A stretch of 64,000 bases of DNA from Anaerorudis cellulosivorans (GTDB lineage: Bacteria > Bacteroidota > Bacteroidia > Bacteroidales > Dysgonomonadaceae): the NCBI RefSeq assembly GCF_025943985.1, contig NZ_JAPCWE010000011.1:1-64000 (forward strand). The letters are read 5' to 3'. Below, one piece after another: positions 1 to 9,660 of this stretch; positions within the stretch are counted from its first letter, which is position 1; every line of letters begins with the position of its first letter. A program made the translations under genes and the position numbers. The notes beneath the pieces are model-generated. The model was not told the origin of the DNA. It did no database searches and saw only the letters and a program-made list of their open reading frames with translations.

Positions 1-76
1 TTCCTTCACATAGAATCGAATTAAAAGGAGATAGTTTAAGAAAAAAAAGATAACTTTGCCAAATTGATAGTTCAGC

Positions 77-122
77 CAGTGGGTGGGTATCACCGGAATC
101 ACTGGGTGGATATCACCGGAAT
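77..122. repeat. Two tandem 23-bp repeats, probable insertion-sequence end
   Basis: Two adjacent 23-base units (77-99 and 100-122) match at 21 positions and share the core TATCACCGGAAT. They lie exactly where the reading frame of the exported protein at 99-413 stops resembling a normal protein. Multiple terminal repeats of this kind are typical of IS21-family ends, so an insertion sequence probably occupies the DNA to the left of the window. The family assignment is an inference, since no transposase is visible. Confidence 0.45.
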
Positions 123-413
123 ATCAAGTCTTTTAGTCCGATTGTAAATCTTTTTGTATGACAAGTCCAAAAACGGCGAAATATAATATGTTACTCCACT
201 TACCAAATAATCATACTCAAGGTGCATATAACTACCATGAATTCCAATTCCTGGATTTATTGCAATAGTCGATTTATTTGAAATCGGCATCTCAAATTCT
301 AGTCCAGGGTTTAAGGCATTTATTCTAAATACTTTACTCAAATCGTTGGTTACTTCCTGTCCAAAGCTTGTCAAACTAATCGTTAAAGTGATTAGTAAAA
401 ATAGTTTTCTCAT
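99..413 (-). pseudogene. Truncated small exported protein (outer-membrane-like)
   Basis: The frame encodes 104 residues beginning with a clear signal peptide (MRKLFLLITLTISLTSFGQ) followed by alternating hydrophobic and polar residues, as in small outer-membrane beta-barrel proteins of Bacteroidota. After about residue 98 the frame runs into the tandem repeat at 77-122 and stops, so the C-terminal half of the barrel appears to be lost to an insertion. Read on the minus strand, the gene follows an attC-like palindrome that ends in GTTAGCG, so it may be the next cassette after the restriction operon. No specific family is recognised. Confidence 0.5.
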
Positions 414-488
414 TTCTTGCTTTTGTTTAAATATAAATGTTAAAAATTAAAGTTTTATTTGTCTAATTGCTCGGTCTTTTGGTATGAA

Positions 489-621
489 CGCTAACGGTTT
501 GCGGCTTGGCGCAGTGGCGGATTTCGGAGCACTAAACTGTCAATACACCACAAAAGTTGATGCGAGGTAGAATGTTCAATTAACCACGTCACCCGCCATT
601 GCCGCCAAACGCCTGTTGTGT
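489..621 (-). other. attC-like imperfect palindrome (recombination site candidate)
   Basis: The arms at 496-520 and 593-613 form an imperfect inverted repeat; the inner 16 positions (TTGGCGCAGTGGCGG against TTGGCGGCAATGGCGG) match except for one gap and one mismatch. About 72 bases of loop separate them. The outside edges carry CGCTAAC (489-495) and GTTGTG (615-620), matching the AAC...GTT outer core pair of integron attC sites. On the minus strand the order is R''-L''-loop-L'-R', placing it at the 3' end of the restriction operon. An attC identity is inferred from architecture alone. Confidence 0.5.
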
Positions 622-761
622 GCTGCCCTTCTGTTTTATTTGTCTGTTTGTCAGTCATTTAGTGTCGGTTTTATCGTGCGTTGGCTTGGTGGATCTTTTG
701 CAAAACTTGGCTTTAGCGTGGGCTTGTGCGGTTTTGCAAATGTGCCACCAATAGCGTTGGC

Positions 762-3700
762 TTATTCTTCTTTTTTGTCTCCATTTTTTACCAAATCTTC
801 TGCCAACATTTTTGCTTGGGTAATCACTGTTTCAACCGCTTTTTCTTGCAAGTCTGGGGGATAGCCGAACTTCCTCAAGATACGTCTTACGTTCCTACGC
901 AATGTTGCTTGAACACTTTCTTTAATAGTCCAATCTATTGTAGTGCTGTTGCGTACCGTTTTTAATAGTTCTTGAGCTATGTGTTTTAAAATATCATCTC
1001 CCAGAATTGCAACAGCACTGTTATTTACTTCCAAAGCTGTGTAAAAAGCATATTCCCTGTAATCCAATCCCAATTTTTCGCCACGTTTGTCTGCTTCTTT
1101 CATTTGTTGAGCAAAAGGAATAAGCACTTTTTCCAAAAACTCAACCGTGTCAATCATTCCGTTGTGGTAGCGCTTGATGGCATCTTCCAACATTTCGGAA
1201 AATTTCTTGCTTTCTACCAAATTGATTTTTGTCCGCTTCTTGATTTCATCTTTGAGTAGTTTTTTCAATAACTCAACGGCTAAATTCTTTTGTGGCAAGT
1301 CTTTCAATTCTTGCAAAAAGCGTTCGTCAAGGATTTCAATGTTGGGCTTTTTCAGTCCTGCGGCATCAAAAATGTCAATTACATTGTCGGCTGTGATGGC
1401 TTCTGAAATGATTTGCTTGATGGCGGTTTCCATTTCTTCATCCGTTTTGCCGCCTTCGTTTCGGTCGGATATTTTTACCAACCTTGATTTGATGGCTTGA
1501 AACAATGCCACATCATCACGGATTGCCATTGCCCGCTCGTGGGGAACGGAAATCGCAAAGGCTTTCAATAGGTTTTTCGTGTTTTCGGTAAAACTCTGCT
1601 CTCCGTTTTCTTGACTGAAAATGTAATCCACGATAACGGGAATGAATTTCAGTTTTTCTTCGGGGGTAAGCGTGAAGAATTTACGCCAATCAAAATGCCT
1701 TAACTGGTAGTCTATTGCTTCGTGCAGCTCCAACATTTTGGCAACTGCCAATTCCTGGTCGAGTGTAGGTTTGCCTTCGCCACCGCTTGCGGTGTAATCG
1801 GCTAATGCAGTTTTCAGTTCTTGAGCAATGCCCAAATAGTCCACTACCAAACCGCCTTCTTTTCCTTCGGTAAATACTCGGTTTACCCTTGCTATGGCTT
1901 GCATCAGGTTGTGTCCACGCATTGGCTTGTCCACATAGAGCGTATGCAAACAAGGGGCATCAAATCCTGTGAGCCACATATCCCGAACAATCACCAACTT
2001 CAATGGGTCGTTTGGATTTTTCAGGCGGTCGCCAATGGCTTTTCTTCTCGGTTTGTTGCGAATGTGGGCCTGCATATTCAAGGCATCACTGCTGCTGCCT
2101 GTCATTATTACTTTTATCGTGCCTTTGTCGTCATCATCTGAATGCCACAACGGACGGATTTTGATAATGGCTTCATAGAGTTCCACACAAATTCTACGGC
2201 TCATACACACAATCATTGCTTTGCCGTCCAACACGGCATTGCGTTGCTCAAAGTGATACACCAAATCTTCGGCAATTTTTTGAAGTCGGTTGGGGTTGCC
2301 TACTATGGCTTCCAACCGTGTCCACTTTTGCCGCATTTGCTGGCGGTTGCTCAGTTCTTCCCCTTCGGTGAGCTCTTCAAACTGCTCGTCTAGGCTTACT
2401 TTTTCGTCTTCGTTGAAATGGACTTTTGCTAAACGGCTTTCATAGAAAATCGGAACGGTGGCTTTGTCGTTTACGGCTTGCTGAATGTCGTAAATGTCCA
2501 CATAGTTACCGAAAACTGCCTGGGTGTTTTTGTCGGTGGTTTCAATGGGTGTGCCTGTGAAACCTATAAACGTGGCATTGGGCAAAGCATCACGTAAATG
2601 TTTGGCAAAGCCATCAATAAAATCGTACTGACTTCTGTGGGCTTCATCTGCTATGACTACAATATTTTTCCGTTCGCTGAGTGCCTGTATGTCTGCACCA
2701 ATATATTCTACACTTGGTTCGTTTACTACATTTTCATTTTCGGGCTGCACAATGTCGGCAGGAATTGGCATAAACTTCTGAATGGTGGTAAACACAATGC
2801 CCCCTGATGCCACTTTGAGCAATTGGCGTAATTCCTTGCGGCTTTCGGCTTTTTGGGGTTCTTGCCTTAAAAGTTGTTGGCAATTGGTAAAGGTTTCGTG
2901 CAGTTGCTCGTCTAAGTCGTTTCTATCTGTCAGGATGACCAAAGTGGGATTTTCCATTCTCGGCTCAATGATGAGCTTGCCAGAAAAGAATACCATACTC
3001 AAACTTTTGCCGCTTCCTTGTGTGTGCCAAATCACACCGCCACGCCTGTCGCCATTGCTTCCGCTTGCGGTTACAGTGCTTTCTACGGCTTTGTTTACAG
3101 CATAATATTGATGATAGGCAGCTACTTTTTTGAGTGTTTTGCTGTCGCTTTTTTCAAATACAATAAACTGGCGGATTAAGTCCAATAGCGTGTGTTTGTT
3201 CAACATTCCGTGAAACATCACTTCCATTTGGGGTTGCAAATGGTCGGCTGTGGTTTGTCCGTCTTTGGTTTTCCAAGTCATAAACCTGCCGTAATCGCTG
3301 GTAATGGTGCCACAACGGGCATCCCAACCATCACTGATGATGAGTAAACTATTATAAGTGAACAGTGAAGGAATGGCTTGTTTGTAGGTTTGCAATTGGT
3401 TGAATGCCGATTTCAGATTGGCGTTTTCATCAACGGCATTTTTGAGTTCTATCACTACCAAAGGCAAGCCGTTTACAAACAGGATTATATCTGGGCGTTT
3501 GTTTTGGTTGCCTTCTACTACTGTAAACTGGTTGACTGCTAAGAACTCGTTGTTCTCGGGTTTTTCAAAATCGACAATATAAATTTTCTCGCCACGAATG
3601 CCGTTTTCGGTTCTCATTTCCACGTCCACGCCATCGGTTAGGTAGCGGTGAAAGTTTTCGTTGTTGATTAAGGCATTGGGGCTTTCAGTACGCAATACTT

Positions 3701-3917
3701 TTTTCAGGGCATCTTCTTTGGCATCTTGCGAAATGTTGGGATTGAGTTTGTCAATGGCATCACGCAAGCGAGTGGTTAATACTACCTCGTTGTATTTTCT
3801 TTCGGGGTGATCGCCATCGGGAGATATATTTACTCCGTTCAGGTATTCATAGCCTAAACTTTGTAAATAACCTAATGCAATTTCTTCTATTTGGTTTTCG
3901 GTGATGCTATTCTTCAT
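762..3917 (-). CDS. hsdR: Type I restriction enzyme, R (motor and nuclease) subunit
   Basis: The 1051-residue protein is a full-length HsdR, which translocates DNA and cuts unmodified DNA as part of the HsdR2M2S complex. The N-terminal PD-(D/E)xK nuclease is visible as RPDIILF (D143) and VVIELKN (E157, K159). The superfamily 2 motor follows, with Walker A TQGSGKS at 299-305, DEAH at 424-427, the GFTGTP motif, and a motif VI region around [13 protein letters not shown]. It is the last gene of the seven-gene operon and its start overlaps the end of the HerA-like gene by 11 bases. No frameshift or missing motif is seen. Confidence 0.95.
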   Translation of the reverse strand: MKNSITENQIEEIALGYLQSLGYEYLNGVNISPDGDHPERKYNEVVLTTRLRDAIDKLNPNISQDAKEDALKKVLRTESPNALINNENFHRYLTDGVDVEMRTENGIRGEKIYIVDFEKPENNEFLAVNQFTVVEGNQNKRPDIILFVNGLPLVVIELKNAVDENANLKSAFNQLQTYKQAIPSLFTYNSLLIISDGWDARCGTITSDYGRFMTWKTKDGQTTADHLQPQMEVMFHGMLNKHTLLDLIRQFIVFEKSDSKTLKKVAAYHQYYAVNKAVESTVTASGSNGDRRGGVIWHTQGSGKSLSMVFFSGKLIIEPRMENPTLVILTDRNDLDEQLHETFTNCQQLLRQEPQKAESRKELRQLLKVASGGIVFTTIQKFMPIPADIVQPENENVVNEPSVEYIGADIQALSERKNIVVIADEAHRSQYDFIDGFAKHLRDALPNATFIGFTGTPIETTDKNTQAVFGNYVDIYDIQQAVNDKATVPIFYESRLAKVHFNEDEKVSLDEQFEELTEGEELSNRQQMRQKWTRLEAIVGNPNRLQKIAEDLVYHFEQRNAVLDGKAMIVCMSRRICVELYEAIIKIRPLWHSDDDDKGTIKVIMTGSSSDALNMQAHIRNKPRRKAIGDRLKNPNDPLKLVIVRDMWLTGFDAPCLHTLYVDKPMRGHNLMQAIARVNRVFTEGKEGGLVVDYLGIAQELKTALADYTASGGEGKPTLDQELAVAKMLELHEAIDYQLRHFDWRKFFTLTPEEKLKFIPVIVDYIFSQENGEQSFTENTKNLLKAFAISVPHERAMAIRDDVALFQAIKSRLVKISDRNEGGKTDEEMETAIKQIISEAITADNVIDIFDAAGLKKPNIEILDERFLQELKDLPQKNLAVELLKKLLKDEIKKRTKINLVESKKFSEMLEDAIKRYHNGMIDTVEFLEKVLIPFAQQMKEADKRGEKLGLDYREYAFYTALEVNNSAVAILGDDILKHIAQELLKTVRNSTTIDWTIKESVQATLRRNVRRILRKFGYPPDLQEKAVETVITQAKMLAEDLVKNGDKKEE

Positions 3918-6006
3918 TTCTTTCTAAATTGACTATCATAGGTACATTAGAGCGGATAGCTTTTCCTGTAACTATTGCGTGATACCGTTTCAAATTTGGT
4001 AAAGCTTGTACTAAGTCTTTACCGATATAATTTCCTAAAAATGTAAAACTTGTTTCATCAAAAGCCTGAAAGCAAACAATTGAATTACATTGTGTAAGGA
4101 CAGTTTTAGAAACATTCGCTGTTCTTTGAGCAATAACCATTAGCCCAACGCCATATTTTCGCCCTTGTAGTGCGATTTGAGACATTTTGTTTACCAATGC
4201 TTTGGTACTACCGTAATCCCCTAAATCTCCTAAAAAATTGGTTTCAGGAACAATGGTATGAGCTTCTTCAAGAACTAAACAAATTCGGCTACCTTCATTT
4301 GATTTAGCATAATTGAATACACTCTCTATGAAAAATTGTGTGAACTCTATGATAAAGGATGTGTTGGATAAAGCTGGTAATTCAAACAATCCAAGATTAT
4401 TTTCACCTTCAATAAAATGTTTAACATATTCATCAAGTTTGCCTTGAATCTGTTTTTTTAATTTAAGTTCTTCATCTGGTTGGCGGTTTAAAGCTTTTCT
4501 ATGTTTTTCAGCAAAATTCTCTTCAAGAGCATCTAAACCATCTACTTTTATTAATTCAGAGGGCTTGAGGGCTTCTAAATCTTTCTTGTATTCCCCTGTG
4601 AAATCAATGCAAATGACATTAGTGTCTGTCAATAGCGACTTGATAACTTCCCTTGCAAGAAATGATTTGCCCGAACCTGTTACCCCCAATAATGCTAAAT
4701 GATGACTTACAGCTTCGTGCAAGTTAATAACAGATGGTAATTGTGTATTAGGAATTGTTCCTAATTTGAAATCAGGATAAGTATATTCTTGTACCTGAAT
4801 ATTACTTGTATCTGCTTTAAAAATAGGAGTGTTAATGGCTGGAACCCATCCAAACTTTTGGAAGGAAAGTAAATCATTTTGCCATTCACCTAATTGAATT
4901 GCTTCGCCTTCAATAAATCCTGTTTCATTTTTGCTCTCTAATTTTTCATACTCAGTTGAGCCGCTTATCACCTGATAAAACAATCTACGTTTACCAATTT
5001 TAAGTTCAAGTAAGTCTCCTTCTTGAATGTCATCTGTTTTCTTAGAATATTCGAATCTGATAGTACCAATAGTCGATTTCTCAATTACAACCCCTACAAA
5101 ATTTTCAACATTAAGTTCGGTTGTTAGACTTTTAAGCTCTTCCTTTTCAGTTACTTTATAGACTATGTTTTTACTGTAATTAACCAAATCCTTCTCGGCA
5201 GTTCCTAACTGTAAAACTTTAACCCATTTTTCCTGATTAAGCAAGTACGTGTCAAACACAATTCCTGCAATAGCATACTCATCAGAATCCTGCATTGAGT
5301 ATTTGAATTTTACAATGTCGAACTTCCTTATACTTTTGCCTTTATCTTCAAACAGCTTGGCTAAAAATATTTTTTTGGATTGTACACCAAATATTTCACC
5401 AATAGCATTAGAATACAACTGCCTTTTTTCTCTTCTAAATGAATTGTGAAGAGACTGTGAATCTATGATTAAAACTAATCCCCACAGAATAATCATTGTA
5501 AACAAATAGGTATCGCTTACTTCTGTTAAGATTTCGGCTTTATATAGTATCAAAACAGATATGAAAACAAAAGAGTAAATGATTTTGCCACGACCAAAGA
5601 ATACCGCAATGTTTTTTAATGTGGCTGATATCTTGTTTCTTGTAGAATCGGGGCTTTCGTTATCTGAACTGATTGCAATGGCAACAATTGACACAATTAA
5701 TAACAAGCCAATAATTGAAATAGTGGTAACCCACAATCCATTGTGAGTAAATGATTTTTTTACAGAAACATAAACTAACAATAAAGGAATAGAATTGGTG
5801 ATTACATTTTTTGGTGATGAGTAGTAAGGCTCAATGAAAAGAATTGAAAAAAAGAGCATAAAAAGCCCTGAATAAAACCAAATATTCTTTGTTGTTGTGT
5901 CCGGCAAAATTGAGCCTGTAAACAGGTAATGAATGCCAACAAACAAAATCACGCTTATAATAAGCAGGATAAAACGATTGGTTATATAGAATTTCAATTT
6001 ATCCAT
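3907..6006 (-). CDS. Membrane-anchored HerA/DUF87-type ATPase
   Basis: This 699-residue protein has five or so hydrophobic segments in its first 185 residues (near 10-30, 41-58, 71-85, 95-113 and 140-180). A beta-rich middle domain and a C-terminal HerA/FtsK-like ATPase follow. The ATPase shows Walker A GVTGSGKS at 441-448, Walker [11 protein letters not shown] at 575-584, and GRKYG at 615-619 as a probable arginine-finger region. HerA ATPases pump DNA, usually beside a nuclease. Its start shares one base with the hsdS stop (TAATG) and its end overlaps hsdR, so it is translated with the restriction subunits. A motor between hsdS and hsdR is not part of a standard type I system. Its function is inferred as defence-associated DNA translocation at the membrane. 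Confidence 0.85.
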   Translation of the reverse strand: MDKLKFYITNRFILLIISVILFVGIHYLFTGSILPDTTTKNIWFYSGLFMLFFSILFIEPYYSSPKNVITNSIPLLLVYVSVKKSFTHNGLWVTTISIIGLLLIVSIVAIAISSDNESPDSTRNKISATLKNIAVFFGRGKIIYSFVFISVLILYKAEILTEVSDTYLFTMIILWGLVLIIDSQSLHNSFRREKRQLYSNAIGEIFGVQSKKIFLAKLFEDKGKSIRKFDIVKFKYSMQDSDEYAIAGIVFDTYLLNQEKWVKVLQLGTAEKDLVNYSKNIVYKVTEKEELKSLTTELNVENFVGVVIEKSTIGTIRFEYSKKTDDIQEGDLLELKIGKRRLFYQVISGSTEYEKLESKNETGFIEGEAIQLGEWQNDLLSFQKFGWVPAINTPIFKADTSNIQVQEYTYPDFKLGTIPNTQLPSVINLHEAVSHHLALLGVTGSGKSFLAREVIKSLLTDTNVICIDFTGEYKKDLEALKPSELIKVDGLDALEENFAEKHRKALNRQPDEELKLKKQIQGKLDEYVKHFIEGENNLGLFELPALSNTSFIIEFTQFFIESVFNYAKSNEGSRICLVLEEAHTIVPETNFLGDLGDYGSTKALVNKMSQIALQGRKYGVGLMVIAQRTANVSKTVLTQCNSIVCFQAFDETSFTFLGNYIGKDLVQALPNLKRYHAIVTGKAIRSNVPMIVNLERNEE

Positions 6007-7241
6007 TATGTGTTCATTACTGCTATATTTCCGCTCATTAACTTAGGTAGAAGTGTGTCACGGGTTTGGGTTAGTGAATGGATATTTTGACTGTTTATGT
6101 CTATTCTCTCGTAAATTGTTTTAGCATATTCATTAAACGAATTTAAGGTTTCATCATCAGGCAAAAGGATAGGTGTTTGCCGCAAAGTTTCTAATGTCAA
6201 ATATTGTTGAGTTGAGCCTGCCAATCTTTTTGTGAAATATTCTGATGTTTCTTTAGAGTCAATCGTGAAATATAAAAAATATGCTAAATCAGGTCTCTCA
6301 GAAGCTTTGAACAATCCAATATTCTTAATAGCAAAGTCAATTTCATTTTCGTGAACAAAATAGAGATTCCCAACTGTACCAATCATTGTAATTAAAATGT
6401 CCAATCTATCAACCTTACTTCTTTTGTTTACTTTATTGAAATCATCATCTGAGATTTTATATGCGCTTGAAAAATCAATGAAATGATTTTTAAGATGTTT
6501 TGAAGTAATTAAGTATTTACCTTCTTGTTGTTGTTTTGGCGAATCGTGAGTACCATCTTTTACTGAAATTAGACTTGACAATTCAACAATTCTCCACCCC
6601 TTCGGCAGTCCATCCACCAACTCGCCATCAAAGCCGGGGAAGTTGAAATCCACAAACCACTCTTTGAAAATGGCTTGTGCCATAGCTTCCAAAGTTTGGT
6701 TCATTTGCAGGTTGAGTTCTATTTTGTCGTCAAGGGAAGAAAGGATTTGGGCGATTTGGCGTTGGGTGGGTAGGTCGGGAATTTCAATTTCAATGTTTGC
6801 CAAACTTTCTTGACTGATATTGAAACGAATGTCGCCTGTTGCCAACTGGTACACTTCTCGTCTGAATGAAATATCACGGAACAAGTAGCGAGCATATTCA
6901 GGTAGCAAGGTATTAAAATCATTTAATCTGAACCTTTTGCAAAAACCATTAAAGGTCAGGTTTTCCACTTCGTCTAACAATACGGAAGACATTGCTACTT
7001 CATCAGGTGTTTCAGACGAAGCGGTAAAGAAAATATCTCCATAAACGGCATTACGCCTTTCCAAATCCAAAGGACGTACATTCATTAATTCCAATTCGTT
7101 TACATTCACCTTCGAGTTTTTGTAAACGTTCTTATAAGGCAAAAAAGGCGTTCCGTGTCCGTAGTCTTCTTTTTTGATAGAAGTTACACCACCAAAGAAA
7201 AAGCCCAAATCACCTAATTTATATTTTTTCAATTCGCTCAT
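6006..7241 (-). CDS. hsdS: Type I restriction-modification specificity subunit S
   Basis: The 411-residue protein has the classic two target-recognition domains separated and followed by conserved helical spacers. The central repeat contains LPTQRQIAQILSSLDDKIEL (about 155-174) and then MNQTLEAMAQAIFKEWFVDF, a hallmark of HsdS. The C-terminal spacer carries LTQTRDTLLPKLMSG. It sets the DNA sequence recognised by the HsdM methyltransferase and the HsdR nuclease. Its start overlaps the upstream PIN gene by 4 bases. Both recognition domains appear complete, so a bipartite target is expected. Confidence 0.95.
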   Translation of the reverse strand: MSELKKYKLGDLGFFFGGVTSIKKEDYGHGTPFLPYKNVYKNSKVNVNELELMNVRPLDLERRNAVYGDIFFTASSETPDEVAMSSVLLDEVENLTFNGFCKRFRLNDFNTLLPEYARYLFRDISFRREVYQLATGDIRFNISQESLANIEIEIPDLPTQRQIAQILSSLDDKIELNLQMNQTLEAMAQAIFKEWFVDFNFPGFDGELVDGLPKGWRIVELSSLISVKDGTHDSPKQQQEGKYLITSKHLKNHFIDFSSAYKISDDDFNKVNKRSKVDRLDILITMIGTVGNLYFVHENEIDFAIKNIGLFKASERPDLAYFLYFTIDSKETSEYFTKRLAGSTQQYLTLETLRQTPILLPDDETLNSFNEYAKTIYERIDINSQNIHSLTQTRDTLLPKLMSGNIAVMNT

Positions 7242-8254
7242 ATTAATTCAATGTCGTAGGTGGTTTGAATAATTTCCTTGCTTTCTTCATCTGCAAGTTC
7301 GGTTTGTGCCATCACCACCTGTTGTTTTTTCTCACCTGCTGCGGTAAAGTGAATGATGATTTGAGAATGAATGATGATGTATTCATCTCCTTCATCACAT
7401 GGCGGCATCCGCTCAACCAACGTGCAGGGATTTTCAATTACAAAATTTTCAATCTTGAAGTTTGAGCCGTTAATGGCGATTTCCGTTTTTACTTTCAGTT
7501 GGTCAAACAGATAATCCCTGAAATATTCTTTGTCTGCAAAATCGTGAATGGCTCGTTCTTCAATATAGTTGCCGTAATCTCTTTTGAGTTCGGCTATTAC
7601 GTTGTTTTTATCCTTTTCAATTTTGATGTGTCTGTTCCATTTCTCTTTGAAGTCGTCCAAACAGTTTTCCTTGTAGTCGCCATCTTTAGAAAGGAAAATC
7701 ACTTTGTCATATTCCAATACCGTTTCAAAGTGCATCAGGGTTTCCCAAATAATACCATCCTTGAAACCTGCATCTTTATATGGTCCTGAAATGGCAAAAG
7801 GTGAAAGCGGTTTATCCGTGTATACTACCTTTTGAACCATATTGTTCAAAATAGAAGAAGCGTGTTCATCTTTGTAAATCAAGGTGTTGATTTGATTTTC
7901 TGCTATGTAGGTTGCTGCTTTTTGCTCTATGAAAGCTCCACAATCAAAGTCCTCATCAGGAATAGGAATTGAGCCTTCTGGAATATGTGGTAAACCTTCA
8001 AGCCGTTTAACGATTTCTTTCAGGTTCGCAATGTCTTGTTTGTATGCCCGTTTCTTTTGGTTTTTAAGTTCTTCAATGACCATAGTAGAAACGGAAAGTT
8101 TTACATACTCTTCTAATCCGTTTTCCTTTATGAAGGTATCGAGTTCGTTGTATGTTTTGCCAAAAGTGAAAGAATTATACACGACTTCCTTGCCTAACAT
8201 ATCACGCAATACGTTGGTGTCAAATACAATCAAAGTTCTCAACCGCTGGCTCAT
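7238..8254 (-). CDS. PIN-like (DUF4935-type) nuclease with C-terminal extension
   Basis: The 338-residue protein opens with the PIN signature IVFDTNVL (D12). It also has acidic pairs at E61/E62 (VIEELK), D166 (GFKDGIIWET) and D191/D193 (LSKDGDY), which together fit the metal-binding site of a PIN-domain ribonuclease of the larger DUF4935 type. About 120 residues of unassigned beta-rich sequence follow. It overlaps the upstream PIN gene and downstream hsdS by 4 bases each, so it is a fixed member of the operon. A likely role is RNA cleavage, perhaps of tRNA, when restriction is overcome, by analogy with PrrC/RloC. That role is inference. Confidence 0.8.
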   Translation of the reverse strand: MSQRLRTLIVFDTNVLRDMLGKEVVYNSFTFGKTYNELDTFIKENGLEEYVKLSVSTMVIEELKNQKKRAYKQDIANLKEIVKRLEGLPHIPEGSIPIPDEDFDCGAFIEQKAATYIAENQINTLIYKDEHASSILNNMVQKVVYTDKPLSPFAISGPYKDAGFKDGIIWETLMHFETVLEYDKVIFLSKDGDYKENCLDDFKEKWNRHIKIEKDKNNVIAELKRDYGNYIEERAIHDFADKEYFRDYLFDQLKVKTEIAINGSNFKIENFVIENPCTLVERMPPCDEGDEYIIIHSQIIIHFTAAGEKKQQVVMAQTELADEESKEIIQTTYDIELI

Positions 8255-8709
8255 ACAATTTTCATTATGTTCATCATTGAACCATTCAAATGATCAAAAT
8301 CCCCATCAGTTGTCATTAAAGGGATATCAAGTGAATAGGCCGTTGCCGCAATCCAAAGGTCGTTTTTGCCCATCTTTCTGGCTGAACCATCGAGAAGATT
8401 ACCACTTTTGTCTTTGATTTTCCGCTTTGAAAATGCGTCAATTTCGGTATATGAGTCAATCAACAACTGGTCGGCATTGGAAATGTCGATATATGTAATT
8501 TCTTCAAGTATTTTATTGAGTTTGTCTATTTTAGATTTGCCCCAGTTGTTTTGAGCAATGAAAGAAGCTAATTCTGCCTTAGTTACCACAGATACAATAA
8601 CATTTGCTGCTTCATCATATTTTTCGAGTGCTTCGATGCATTTTCTTCCTGTGTCGGTATCTCTTACAATATGGATAAATACACAGGTATCGATTACGAT
8701 GTTTTTCAT
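8251..8709 (-). CDS. PIN-domain ribonuclease (VapC-like)
   Basis: At 152 residues this is the usual size of a VapC-type PIN nuclease. The catalytic acidic residues are all present: D7 in VIDTCVF, E46 in TKAELAS, D117 in KNDLWIAATA, and D135/D137 in TTDGDFDHL. VapC proteins cleave tRNA or rRNA and are normally held in check by an antitoxin encoded immediately upstream. Here the upstream gene is the 313-residue protein at 8706-9647, whose last codons overlap this start by 4 bases. A toxin-antitoxin relationship is therefore plausible, but that protein is much larger than VapB. Confidence 0.88.
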   Translation of the reverse strand: MKNIVIDTCVFIHIVRDTDTGRKCIEALEKYDEAANVIVSVVTKAELASFIAQNNWGKSKIDKLNKILEEITYIDISNADQLLIDSYTEIDAFSKRKIKDKSGNLLDGSARKMGKNDLWIAATAYSLDIPLMTTDGDFDHLNGSMMNIMKIV

Positions 8710-9647
8710 CTGTGTATATCTTTAAGCATTTCTGTAAATTGTTCATCACTGATTTCATCTTTCAGCAAGCCCGAAATACTTTTCAAGGCTGAAAGCGAGT
8801 TTGATTTTTTTTGCTGCTTTGCTTGAAATAGTAATTGTTGCTGGGCAGTCATTGCCGAAGGTTTTTTAGAGAAGAACTTATCTCTTGCTCCCGGTTTGCT
8901 GTAATCTTGTATCTCCACAAAACTCAACTGACCATTTGGCTTAAAGTGAGCCGTTCCGGAAATGGTTACTTCTTTACCCATAAAGCTGACAATGTTGTCA
9001 ATGATGGCCTTATCGTTGGCAAAGACATTTACAAAACCCTGCTCTGTCTGTAAACCGAGTTTTCCTTTGGACACCTTCATTTCATCCAATTGTCCATTTA
9101 TGATTACTTTTTGGGGGTCAGGAATACTTTCCTCCAACTGCCCTATTTTTTGGAAATCGTCTTTTGTCAGTTGTACTTCGGCAATGGTTCCACGGTTTGC
9201 CAAATAGAAGATTTCGTTATCACTAATGAAGTTTTTTTTGAAGCTCATTAATGCTTTCAATAGAGGCTTGTCCAAGTCTGCATCTTTATTATCTTGTTTC
9301 AGGGCTGTTTGGAAAGAATGAATCACCAAAGCCATCGGGGTTAATTGCAAAATTTCCTCCGTAGGCTTAAAAAGCTCATATTGAAGCCCTTTGATTGTCT
9401 CAGAAAAATGGGCACAATCAATGGTCAGAGAAGTGCCTTCCTGGTTACTTCCTGAAATACTTTGCAAGCGCATTGCTAAAGCCTTTTTTAAGTTCTTGTC
9501 AGGTGTAATGTCACTAAATCCACGCAACCTGAACATTAAAGCTTTGGTAGCAATGTCTTTGGTAGATTTTGTCAACAGGTTTAATCGGTCAAATTCCAAT
9601 AACCCGTTGTCTTCATCTTCGCCAACTATTTTTATATCGTAATTCAT
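8706..9647 (-). CDS. Unrecognised operon protein, possible PIN partner
   Basis: I do not recognise this 313-residue protein (MNYDIKIVGEDEDNG start). The first ATG at 9647 was chosen because the in-frame extension to 9677 would begin at TTG inside hsdM, and AACGGAAAAG precedes this ATG as a weak ribosome site. It is soluble, with no signal peptide or membrane segment. The middle (about 190-255) is beta-rich. The C-terminus is a charged helical tail ending in ISDEQFTEMLKDIHR, resembling the toxin-binding tails of VapB-like antitoxins. Being sandwiched between hsdM and a VapC-like gene, it may act as antitoxin or adaptor. That is speculative. Confidence 0.7.
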   Translation of the reverse strand: MNYDIKIVGEDEDNGLLEFDRLNLLTKSTKDIATKALMFRLRGFSDITPDKNLKKALAMRLQSISGSNQEGTSLTIDCAHFSETIKGLQYELFKPTEEILQLTPMALVIHSFQTALKQDNKDADLDKPLLKALMSFKKNFISDNEIFYLANRGTIAEVQLTKDDFQKIGQLEESIPDPQKVIINGQLDEMKVSKGKLGLQTEQGFVNVFANDKAIIDNIVSFMGKEVTISGTAHFKPNGQLSFVEIQDYSKPGARDKFFSKKPSAMTAQQQLLFQAKQQKKSNSLSALKSISGLLKDEISDEQFTEMLKDIHR

Positions 9648-9660
9648 TGTCTTTTCCGTT

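Noticed and set aside
7929-8417. Plus-strand frame of 162 codons across the PIN genes
   Set aside because: It is antisense to two PIN-domain genes that have complete catalytic residues.
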